A stretch of DNA of 49,775 nucleotides from an uncultured Lachnospiraceae bacterium. Its GTDB lineage: Bacteria; Bacillota; Clostridia; Lachnospirales; Lachnospiraceae. Positions 16,851 through 23,884 of this stretch are shown here, in pieces. The position numbers and the translations under genes are program-made. How positions within the stretch are numbered: position 1 is the stretch's first letter; each line of letters opens with the position of its first letter. The stretch is from positions 1-49,775 of the forward strand of contig CAJUKV010000028.1 in NCBI GenBank assembly GCA_910587305.1, given 5' to 3'. The notes under the pieces are model-generated. The model ran no database searches. It was not told where the DNA came from and saw only the letters and a list, made by a program, of their open reading frames with translations.

Positions 16851-16903
16851 ACTAATCCTCCATTCTTGCTTCCATCCCATAAATTGAGGCGTAAGCACAA
16901 ATT
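16851..16903 (-). repeat. Family B start-codon repeat, copy 2
   Basis: Minus-strand element AAATTTGTGCTTACGCC..CAATTT, then GGAAGCAAGAATGGAGGATT, ending three bases before the hpf ATG and supplying its GGAGG. An in-frame GTG gives the peptide MLTPQF, similar to MLTPKF at copy 3 and MLRPQF at copy 1. Confidence 0.8.
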
Positions 16904-16953
16904 TACTGACTGAAAATATTCAACCTATCCTTACCTGGGATTATTGTGTAAAC

Positions 16954-16983
16954 ATTATATCACACCTTGTACATGTTATGCAA
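16954..16983 (-). promoter_or_regulatory. hpf promoter
   Basis: TTGCAT (16983-16978), an 18-nt spacer and TATAAT (16959-16954) on the minus strand, about 104 nt before the hpf ATG. Confidence 0.6.
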
Positions 16984-17143
16984 TAATTCCTGGATTTTTG
17001 TTTTTATTCAGGTAAGTTTTCGGACAATTTATTCATCTTATTTTTCCTGTCGAAGCTTTGGTTTTTCCATATTTCCAACACAACTCACAAAACGGACGTT
17101 CTTAAAACTGATTTGGAAACCCATCCGGTTTCGGTTTTTCGTT

Positions 17144-17213
17144 AGTGGATAATGTGGATAACCCCGTGTATAACTTAAAAATCCAATATTTATCAGCTTT
17201 TAAATGTGGATAA
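17144..17213 (-). other. Cluster of four DnaA-box-like 9-mers
   Basis: Read on the minus strand, TTATCCACA occurs at 17205-17213 and 17153-17161, with TTATCCACT directly adjacent (17144-17152) and TTATACACG at 17165-17173. All have the same orientation within 70 bp of AT-rich, gene-free DNA between hpf and the wall hydrolase gene. No dnaA, dnaN or other replication gene is present, so this is more likely a DnaA-binding or titration site than the origin. Confidence 0.5.
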
Positions 17214-17344
17214 CTTTTTTGTGAATTTACTGCTTATCATTCTTTTTTTGAATAGATATATTACAAATTTGTGAAACATGTACAAGTTTCCCTTTGTCAA
17301 CAATTTTTTTTGATTTGGCTAATTTCTGACTTTTTATGTCAAAC

Positions 17345-17455
17345 ACTGACGCCTCTCCACGGGTCTGTGCAATCGAGTAGGGAAAGGTTTTCTCCCTGCT
17401 CGCGCGCCGGGCGTTTGTCAGCTTGCTGACATATTTCCTTTGGACGCCCGTGTGC
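17345..17455 (-). repeat. Family D post-terminator repeat
   Basis: It immediately follows the T tract of the wall-hydrolase terminator in transcription direction. The apical stem is GTCAGC/GCTGAC instead of GCCAC/GTGGC, and a terminal hairpin GAGCAGGGA/TCCCTACTC is kept: compensatory variation relative to the copy at 12784. Confidence 0.75.
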
Positions 17456-17494
17456 ATAAAAAAGTAACAGCTCCTGATATAGGAACTGTTACTG
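17456..17494 (-). terminator. Intrinsic terminator of the NlpC/P60 gene
   Basis: On the minus strand AGTAACAGTTCCT pairs with AGGAGCTGTTACT and is followed by TTTTTTA. Confidence 0.88.
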
Positions 17495-17534
17495 AAATAC
17501 CTGCTTCTCTTATAGGAACATTCCGTATGGGGAA

Positions 17535-18944
17535 TTAGAAAATTCTCCTCACGGAAAGCACCGAACGATAATTTGCGTTGGATACAATAATACCTGTTTT
17601 GGAGGTGGATGCATGGACAATCTGTCCATTTCCCACATAAATTCCCACATGCCCGGAGTAACATACGATATCGCCTGGCTGTGCGTTTTCAAGACCGTTT
17701 ACCGCCGCTCCCACGCTTCTGTCCGCTGCTGAGGAATGAGGCAGACTCACGCCAAAGTTTTTGTAAACGCTCATTACAAAACCGGAGCAGTCCGCGCCGT
17801 TTGTAAGGCTGGTGCCGCCATATACATAAGGATTTCCTACGAACTGACATGCATAATTTGCTACCGATTTCCCCAGCTCGCTCCCGCTGCCTGCCACATA
17901 CACCGGTTCGGGCGCTTCCTGACCTGCGGATGAAGATGAACTACTCTTTGCCCTTCTCTCCCTTTCCGCTCTGGCCGCCGCTTCCTGTGCCGCCTTTCTT
18001 TCCGCCGCTTCTTTTGCAAGCCTTGCTTCCTCTTCTGCCTTTGACTCTGCTTTTACAAATTCCGTGGAAAGGGTAACATAATCTGTTGAAATATATCCGT
18101 CGCCTTCCTCAATGTTTACCTTCACCCATCCGTCTAATTCTTCCGTCACTAAAAGCTGATCGTCTATGGGAATAAGGCCCAAAACCGTAGCGTCAAGTCC
18201 GGGCTCCTCGCGAACCTTAAGGGTTGTGGTTGTTACGGTCGCTATTCTGGTTCCCACCTTCTTGGCAAGATCCACCGCATCATCGCCTGTTACGCAATAT
18301 TCTGCTTTCACATAACCGGTTACGCTGCCGGATTCAATTTCATACCATCCATTATCTTCAGAAATAAATTCCCCCACCGATTTGTCATACAGCTTACCAA
18401 GGATTTCTCCTTCCTCGCTGGGAATGCTTCTTACATTTACATAATCATTTACTTTCGCAATAACCAGAGAACGAAATGATTTTTCCTCCCGTTTATTCTC
18501 TAACTCTCTTTCCATCTGGTTAATCGTCTTTGTGGTGGAAGCCTCCACCGTTTCCTCAATTACCTTTTCTTCCTTCTCCGGAATCAGTTCTTTCATCGGC
18601 GACGCCATAACCGCTGCCGCCGTTGCTGTGGCGGATGCCGCAGCCGTTGCCGTGGCCGTAGGAGAAACGCTTGCCGCAGCCCCCTCCTCGGCGTCAGAAT
18701 CCGGCTCGCTGTTTGACTCAAAATCCGAATCCGTAACAGGAGTTGTGGTCTCCTGAGTATCCTCTTCATCCTTCAAATTTTTAACGCTGGTAGCGTTGGA
18801 AGATAAAAAGTAGTCTATTCCTGCGGAAGGGAGCCCGCTTGCCTCCTTCGCTATTACATCCATATTTATGTTGGAAAACAAAAGAGCTGCCGATATGGCG
18901 CAAGCTGTGACACGCCCTGCTTTTCTAACATTCTTTATCTGCAT
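17535..18944 (-). CDS. Secreted SH3-NlpC/P60 peptidoglycan endopeptidase
   Basis: A 469-residue exported cell-wall hydrolase. After a signal peptide (about 1-33, hydrophobic TACAISAALLF) come an acidic Thr/Ala-rich linker, two bacterial SH3 domains (about 161-216, KVNDYVNVRS; 236-292, TTLKVREEP), a coiled Lys/Glu/Ala segment (295-335) and a C-terminal NlpC/P60 domain. Catalytic residues are Cys386 (NGADCSGFV), His432 (YSGHVGIY) and probably His444. It should cleave peptide stems of peptidoglycan. The ATG at 18944 has GGAGG six bases before it; an ATG four codons upstream overlaps that site. A WalR-like box lies about 70-85 bp upstream. Confidence 0.93.
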   Translation of the reverse strand: MQIKNVRKAGRVTACAISAALLFSNINMDVIAKEASGLPSAGIDYFLSSNATSVKNLKDEEDTQETTTPVTDSDFESNSEPDSDAEEGAAASVSPTATATAAASATATAAAVMASPMKELIPEKEEKVIEETVEASTTKTINQMERELENKREEKSFRSLVIAKVNDYVNVRSIPSEEGEILGKLYDKSVGEFISEDNGWYEIESGSVTGYVKAEYCVTGDDAVDLAKKVGTRIATVTTTTLKVREEPGLDATVLGLIPIDDQLLVTEELDGWVKVNIEEGDGYISTDYVTLSTEFVKAESKAEEEARLAKEAAERKAAQEAAARAERERRAKSSSSSSAGQEAPEPVYVAGSGSELGKSVANYACQFVGNPYVYGGTSLTNGADCSGFVMSVYKNFGVSLPHSSAADRSVGAAVNGLENAQPGDIVCYSGHVGIYVGNGQIVHASTSKTGIIVSNANYRSVLSVRRIF

Positions 18945-19013
18945 GATAACCTCCATCCGTTTGCTTATCTATCGTAGGCCATTTTACTTATCATATGAAC
19001 TTTGTTACTAATT

Positions 19014-19030
19014 ATTACAAATTTGTTACA
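19014..19030 (-). promoter_or_regulatory. WalR-like box upstream of the NlpC/P60 gene
   Basis: The minus strand reads TGTAAC-N5-TGTAAT, an exact match to the WalR (YycF) consensus TGTWAH-N5-TGTWAH as I recall it. WalRK controls wall hydrolases in Firmicutes, which fits the downstream gene. The second half-site could double as a -35 (TTGTAA) with TATGAT about 19 nt further on. Confidence 0.5.
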
Positions 19031-19138
19031 TCTGTTAATAAATATAACACTTCTCATGCAGCCTGTCAACCACAGGAATTAGTTTCCAGTGTTCTATATC
19101 TGGTACAATGTTACTATGTCATTAAGCTAACGGCTACG

Positions 19139-19184
19139 GGCGCCGGGAAGAAAGTCAAAGACCCCGCAAAAATAAAATTCTCCG
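19139..19184 (-). repeat. Family E fragment at the 3' end of the DUF5722-like gene
   Basis: Contains GCGCCGGGAAG and AAAATAAAATTCTCCGTC, matching parts of the left arm of the 137-bp palindrome at 28544-28680. It directly abuts the stop codon. The rest of 19031-19138 is AT-rich with nothing recognised. Confidence 0.5.
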
Positions 19185-20924
19185 TCACTGGGCCCAGCTT
19201 AAGGCTTCCTCTAAACTGCCCGCCCCCAATATGTTCAGCATAAAATCTATGTACTCTTCCCCCTTATCCGTATCAATATTACAAAAAATATCTTTCAAAA
19301 ACTTTTCGGAATGGTCATATCCGTAAATACCAAAAGACAAACCCTGCACCATCTCTTCCGGGGCGTCTGTCTGCCGATTCATAATGAAGGCCTCCACGTA
19401 TGGATTCGCCTCCGTAATATAATAACAGTAAGCAAAGGCCGCCGCCTGCAGCTTCTGGCCAAACTTAGAGGAAAAACCAAGCTCCGTGATGGTGATGCTC
19501 CTGACGTTTCCTTTCGTATCTAAATATTCTTCCTGTTTCAAAAAATCTGTGAGGACGTTTAGATTCATAATAGAAAGCGTCTGCGCGTCCTGGGTCTTAT
19601 CATATTCCTGGGACCAATAGTTTACACGTGTCAGCGGGTTAGGGTAAGGATGGATGGCAATCCCCCAATCATAGTTGCCATGTTTAAGGGCCGCCCGGTT
19701 GATTCCCTCTATCAAATCCCTGGCATTAAAATAAATCCTGTTATCTCCGTCATTGCTGTTCCAATCGTGGTCAATGCTGAAATATACCTTTGCGCCCGCA
19801 TATCTTCTTTTAGCCGCCTGATAAAAAATCCTGAAAGCTTTTTCAAATTCCTGGGTATAATATGTAACATCATCCGTATCCATATAATTCCATGTTTTAA
19901 ACTGGTTAATTTCATTGGCAATCACCCAACTATACACCATACCATGTTCCCCGTCGGAATAGCGTTCCGTAAGAAAGCTGGCCACCGCTTCAAGCTCCTT
20001 AACGCCTTCCTCCTCCGCAGTGTTAAACATGTAATAACTGGCTCCGCCGCTTTTATCCCTTGCCTTAGGATGAATCATTTCCATGTAATTGTCATTCCAG
20101 TCATTTAACACAATCGCTGTGGAACACATTCCCAAATCTGTCAGATAAGTAAACAGCCCGTCATATCCGTTGATTGCCGCCCCATTAAAAAGGTAATCTG
20201 TTCCCTGATAGGTATAAGTAATGGTCGGAAAGGTTTCATCCGCCGTCTCGCCCATAATAGCGGATAAAGGAATATTATAAATAGCATGCTTAACGCCCAG
20301 ATCCGTTAATTCCTCCGTGCCAAGCATAGTAGGGTCAAGCAAAAGTCCTTTTTTGGATTCTAACTGCGGATACCCCTCCTGATTCTTTGCAAGAGCCTCC
20401 GGGTTTGACAGGTAAATGCCATTCCCAACAGGCACATACTTCCCTTCTAAAAGAAGGGCCGGAACAAACTGCTGAAACAGATATTCCTCTTCATAGGAAA
20501 AGGAAACTTCACACTCCGTCCCCTTCGGAGAAAAGGCCGCCGGCCTGCCGCCTAAGGTTTCTTCCTTTTCATAACAGGAAAGGGCAAATAAATATAAGTA
20601 GGCGTCATCGCTTTCCGGTATCTGCGGCATTTTAAGGGAATAAACCATTTCCTCCGATTCCTCCTCATAGATAAGTGAAAAATCAGAAGCATAACCTGTA
20701 AGCTCTCCTGCCTCCACATACAGATCTCCCTTGGTAAGCCGCCTTTTTTCCTTCTCGCTTAATTCACCCTTTTTTTCTTTGCTTTTCTTATTTTCCGTTG
20801 CGTTTTTTTCCTCTTTTTCTGCGCTTGCCACCGCAGCGGTCTCACTTGTCTTTTTCCCACATCCCCATAAAAAGCATGCCGGTAAAAGTATCCCCATGAT
20901 ATACAAAAGTAAAAATTTTCTCAT
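19185..20924 (-). CDS. Lipoprotein with DUF5722-like glycosidase-type TIM barrel
   Basis: A 579-residue lipoprotein: signal peptide with lipobox ending LWGC (Cys22), a Lys/Glu-rich linker (to about 65), a beta-sandwich-like region, then a barrel from about residue 200. The barrel has features of clan GH-A glycosidases: WVIANEIN offers a candidate acid/base Glu and ITITELGFSS a candidate nucleophile Glu, with DHDWNSND and IHPYPNP between. I recognise it as DUF5722-like; activity and substrate are not known to me. It lies 96 nt downstream of a BMP-family binding lipoprotein, with a family A repeat supplying the binding site, so the two are probably co-transcribed at the cell surface. Confidence 0.75.
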   Translation of the reverse strand: MRKFLLLYIMGILLPACFLWGCGKKTSETAAVASAEKEEKNATENKKSKEKKGELSEKEKRRLTKGDLYVEAGELTGYASDFSLIYEEESEEMVYSLKMPQIPESDDAYLYLFALSCYEKEETLGGRPAAFSPKGTECEVSFSYEEEYLFQQFVPALLLEGKYVPVGNGIYLSNPEALAKNQEGYPQLESKKGLLLDPTMLGTEELTDLGVKHAIYNIPLSAIMGETADETFPTITYTYQGTDYLFNGAAINGYDGLFTYLTDLGMCSTAIVLNDWNDNYMEMIHPKARDKSGGASYYMFNTAEEEGVKELEAVASFLTERYSDGEHGMVYSWVIANEINQFKTWNYMDTDDVTYYTQEFEKAFRIFYQAAKRRYAGAKVYFSIDHDWNSNDGDNRIYFNARDLIEGINRAALKHGNYDWGIAIHPYPNPLTRVNYWSQEYDKTQDAQTLSIMNLNVLTDFLKQEEYLDTKGNVRSITITELGFSSKFGQKLQAAAFAYCYYITEANPYVEAFIMNRQTDAPEEMVQGLSFGIYGYDHSEKFLKDIFCNIDTDKGEEYIDFMLNILGAGSLEEALSWAQ

Positions 20925-20929
20925 AATTT

Positions 20930-21003
20930 ATACCCCCGCATACCGCAAGCTGTACTTGCGGTACTGCCACCAATAAATAGTTTGGAAGTTTACTTCCAAA
21001 CTT
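20930..21003 (-). repeat. Family A hairpin repeat at the DUF5722-like gene start
   Basis: Hairpins AGTTTGGAAGT/ACTTCCAAACT and TACCGCAAG/CTTGCGGTA, then GCGGGGGTATAAATT leading straight into the ATG at 20924, so the repeat carries the ribosome binding site. Confidence 0.85.
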
Positions 21004-21020
21004 CAATTCCCCCGCACCTT

Positions 21021-22346
21021 TCAATTCCCTGTCTTGTCCACATTTAATGTAAAAGATACCTGGGGCTGCACATCGGTTTCACCTGATATGGAAACCTCAC
21101 CCAACTTAATTTTCCTGTGCAATTCGCTAAACTTCTCCATCGTAAGAGCGTTAAATCTCCATTCCGTATCATAAATCGGAATCCCCGTACAGTTTTCCTT
21201 CATGCTATAGCGTACCGCCTCTCCGGCAAATCCATCCGACCATGCTTTCCCTGACGCATAAAAATCATCCAGCGAAATGATTACCGCATTGGAAATATCT
21301 TTGATTGCACTGGTCAAAAAGCGTTCTGACAGTGAGCTTTGATCCACATCCACTCCAATAAGCATCCCATTCCCTTCTTCTGCCGCCTCTAACACCGACT
21401 GATACAAAGAGCCTCCACAGGCAAAAATCACTTCCGTTCCTTCTCCATACCAGGCCAAAGCCTTATCATGGATTTCCGGCCCCGGTTCATAAGAATCCGC
21501 ATACCAATAGTTGACGGTCACATCGGACAGCCCCATATCCTTAGCCGCATCGTCAATCCCCTGCAGATACCCATAACCATACCGCATAACCGAGGGCACT
21601 TCTTTCCCTCCGATAAACCCCAGCTTGCGATAACCGTCAAAAACCGTAAGATATCCTGCCAGATAACCTGATTCCTCCTCTTCAAAGGAAACGCAGTGCA
21701 CATTGTCCTCTATTTTGACGGCATCCCCGCTCTCATCTGTGGGAACTCCGTCAATCAGCAAAAAGGACGCCTGCGCATATTCGCTTTGCAGAGCTCCCAC
21801 CGCCTCTTCAAATTCATCTCCTCCGCAGACAATAAGCCTGGCCCCGTCGGAAACTGCCTGCCGGATAACCTCTTTATGTCCTTCCGGCTGATTTATATCC
21901 ACATTATAATAGGAAAACGAAACGCCTGCTGAAAATGCATACATTTGAATTCCCTTATAAATCGCCTCATTATAGCTTTCGTCCATCATATTGCCATCTG
22001 TCACAAAGGCAATTTCACCGCCATTTTCCTGATAATCCCCGTAAATATCCTCCATCAATTTCATCTCCGGCCCTTCTGCCGGTGATTGCAAAAGAGCCTT
22101 CCATGCCTGTGCCTTTTCCTCCGCCGCCTGCACGTCGCTTTCCGTTGGCACATATCCCGGCTCCTTATCTTGTCCTTCACTCTCTGCCGAAGAGATGTCC
22201 GCAGTATCCTCGTTTGCATCCGCCGCAACATCTTTAGAAGCATTTCCTATTCCCTGAGCCGTCGTCTCCTGCTGCCTGCCGGCACATCCGCTCAGCGCCC
22301 CCGCAAGCAGCAATCCAACGATGCCATATACAATTTTCTTTCTCAT
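21021..22346 (-). CDS. BMP-family substrate-binding lipoprotein
   Basis: A 441-residue lipoprotein (lipobox LSGC, Cys21) with an acidic linker and a periplasmic-binding-protein fold of the basic membrane protein/PnrA family. Family features include IAFVTDGNMMDESYNEAIYKG, LGFIGGKEVPSVMRYGYGY and VIFACGGSLYQSVLEAAEEG. Relatives bind nucleosides, sugars or autoinducer-like ligands for ABC uptake; no ABC permease or ATPase gene is adjacent, so it may be a sensor or serve a transporter elsewhere. The ATG directly follows a family A repeat tail. Confidence 0.85.
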   Translation of the reverse strand: MRKKIVYGIVGLLLAGALSGCAGRQQETTAQGIGNASKDVAADANEDTADISSAESEGQDKEPGYVPTESDVQAAEEKAQAWKALLQSPAEGPEMKLMEDIYGDYQENGGEIAFVTDGNMMDESYNEAIYKGIQMYAFSAGVSFSYYNVDINQPEGHKEVIRQAVSDGARLIVCGGDEFEEAVGALQSEYAQASFLLIDGVPTDESGDAVKIEDNVHCVSFEEEESGYLAGYLTVFDGYRKLGFIGGKEVPSVMRYGYGYLQGIDDAAKDMGLSDVTVNYWYADSYEPGPEIHDKALAWYGEGTEVIFACGGSLYQSVLEAAEEGNGMLIGVDVDQSSLSERFLTSAIKDISNAVIISLDDFYASGKAWSDGFAGEAVRYSMKENCTGIPIYDTEWRFNALTMEKFSELHRKIKLGEVSISGETDVQPQVSFTLNVDKTGN

Positions 22347-22349
22347 TTA

Positions 22350-22496
22350 TATACCCCCGCATACCGCAAGCTGTGCTTGCGGTACTGCCACCGATAAAGA
22401 GTTTGGAAGTTTACTTCCAAACTTTAACCCCCACATACGGCAGGCCCCGCCTGCCGTGCTGCACCAATAAGTAATCTGAAAGGGACTTTCAAACTT
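22350..22496 (-). repeat. Family A hairpin repeat, two tandem copies at the BMP gene start
   Basis: The copy nearest the gene (22350-22424) is canonical. The distal one (22425-22496) has its stem changed to ACGGCAGGC/GCCTGCCGT and its other stem to TTTGAAAG/CTTTCAGA, both still paired. This is direct covariation evidence for hairpin function. Confidence 0.85.
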
Positions 22497-22531
22497 CCCG
22501 ACATGCCGCTTTCACAACAACTTCATTTTCC

Positions 22532-22540
22532 AGTATAGCA
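22532..22540 (-). promoter_or_regulatory. Extended -10 candidate for the BMP operon
   Basis: The minus strand reads TGC-TATACT, an extended -10 without a good -35. It would give a leader of about 180 nt containing both family A units. Confidence 0.3.
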
Positions 22541-22635
22541 CGTGCCTCCTCTGTCTGTACAGCAACAAATATATTTGCGCTTACTTTTCACGTGCAATAT
22601 CGTTACTATACATGGCCGGGGCCGCTTATTGTAAC

Positions 22636-22725
22636 AGAATTCTCCGTCGCCCCGCTTTCGCTCCGAAAAAAGCGTAGCTCCGAACGCGCGGCGGCGACTG
22701 AGTTTTTATTCGTTCGGAGCGGATG
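22636..22725. repeat. Family E-related palindromic element
   Basis: AATTCTCCGTCGCC, CGCT.TCGCTCCG and AAAAAGCGTAGC match the left half of the element at 28544-28680. Local pairings include GTCGCC/GGCGAC and TCCGAAC/GTTCGGA. It lies between the sugar isomerase stop and the BMP leader. Confidence 0.5.
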
Positions 22726-22751
22726 GATGACCAACTTATTGAAAGACAACT

Positions 22752-23564
22752 CTACAACTGCTGCCGCACCCATCCGATAGATTGTTTGATTCCCTCCAAT
22801 GTATCTTCATATCCAAACAGCTCCACAATCACATTTCCTTCATAATTTCGCTTTTTCAGTCCGTCCAAAATCTCTTTTATATGAATATACCCGCTGCCAA
22901 CCGGCACTGACCATACGCTGCTCCCATCATGGCAGACGCATCCTCCCTCTTTTTCCGTATGGGCGTCAAGGCTCCTGTCCTTTAAATGAACCGTACATAT
23001 TTTATCGGCAAATCTAAGGAACGCCGCTTCCTCGTCTTCCTTATAGCAGACAAAATTCCCCGTATCAAAAGCGCACTTAAGCTCCAAAGCCTCCTCCAAA
23101 AAATAAGAAAGTCCTTCCACGGAATTGTATGGGGAAGCCATAGAATCATAATCTTCCATGCAAACGGCAATTCCCCTTTCCTTTCCATAAGCCGCCGCCT
23201 TTTTTACAACCTTAACCATATTTTCAATCATTTCATCCCGGTTTTTTTCATCCTCTTTTGAGATCAGGCCGGGAACGATCAGACAGTTAGCGGCCCCCAC
23301 TCTCAGGGCAAGATCTATATACTCCTTATAGCTTTCGTCCTTTGGGTGATGTCCAAAATCAAAATGCTGGTGCAGCCCTTCTATAGAAAGTCCTCTTTCC
23401 CTGAAAAGCTTCATCAGCTCTTCTTCTCTTCCTTTTAAGGAATCCTGGGAAATGTAAATCATTTGTAATCCTTCCGCCTTCAATTCATCTAACGCATCTT
23501 CTATGGAAACCTTTCCTTTTTCCGCCCCGTAAACAATATTTTCATAAAAAGCCGCAATTTTCAT
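22752..23564 (-). CDS. Sugar phosphate isomerase/epimerase, TIM-barrel family
   Basis: A 270-residue protein of the xylose isomerase-like TIM-barrel superfamily. It has candidate metal or substrate ligands in GLHQHFDFGHH, CMEDYDS, CAFDTGNFV and CTVHLKDRS, ending VELFGYE. It is unlike the first isomerase in this window in length and motifs. The ATG at 23564 has GGAGGG seven bases upstream; an in-frame TTG seven codons earlier is rejected. A strong promoter lies just upstream, making it a single-gene unit or the first of a unit with the BMP genes after a 405-bp gap. Substrate unknown. Confidence 0.8.
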   Translation of the reverse strand: MKIAAFYENIVYGAEKGKVSIEDALDELKAEGLQMIYISQDSLKGREEELMKLFRERGLSIEGLHQHFDFGHHPKDESYKEYIDLALRVGAANCLIVPGLISKEDEKNRDEMIENMVKVVKKAAAYGKERGIAVCMEDYDSMASPYNSVEGLSYFLEEALELKCAFDTGNFVCYKEDEEAAFLRFADKICTVHLKDRSLDAHTEKEGGCVCHDGSSVWSVPVGSGYIHIKEILDGLKKRNYEGNVIVELFGYEDTLEGIKQSIGWVRQQL

Positions 23565-23603
23565 CTGATAACCCTCCTGTAACAATAAACTGGCTGAATA
23601 TTT

Positions 23604-23632
23604 ATTATACTTTAGAGTTTATTACCAGTCAA
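23604..23632 (-). promoter_or_regulatory. Promoter of the TIM-barrel isomerase gene
   Basis: TTGACT (23632-23627), a 17-nt spacer and TATAAT (23609-23604): near-consensus. Confidence 0.75.
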
Positions 23633-23786
23633 CAGCCCCGCAAAACAAACGCGTAAAGCTTGTCCAAGGTTGCTTTTATCGGCCCGGATACTAAACGGAA
23701 TGGCATTGTTTCACCGGATAACCAGGAACATAGCTTAAAGCGGCTGATTGGAAAGCAAGATTAATAAATCTTCCATAAGAAATTTA

Positions 23787-23815
23787 TTGCGGACCAGGGT
23801 TTGTTGTGTGATAAT
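23787..23815 (+). promoter_or_regulatory. Promoter candidate for xpaC-telA
   Basis: TTGCGG (23787-23792), a 17-nt spacer and GATAAT (23810-23815), about 70 nt before the chosen xpaC start. Nothing else was recognised in 23633-23786. Confidence 0.5.
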
Positions 23816-23884
23816 AAAAGTTATAAGAAAGCCTTTCATCAAAAGATACAAAGGGAAAAATATAACGAGGTTTCAGACATAACT

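Noticed and set aside
17144..17213. Chromosomal origin of replication
   Set aside because: DnaA-box-like sites are present but no dnaA, dnaN, recF or similar gene is nearby, so a full origin call is not supported.
17227..17664. 145-codon ORF on the minus strand overlapping the NlpC/P60 gene end
   Set aside because: It crosses a terminator, a family D repeat and an AT-rich gap, and shares strand but not frame with the real gene.
23640..23800. Degenerate gene fragment upstream of xpaC
   Set aside because: Short open stretches exist but none shows a recognisable protein motif or start; better explained as promoter region.
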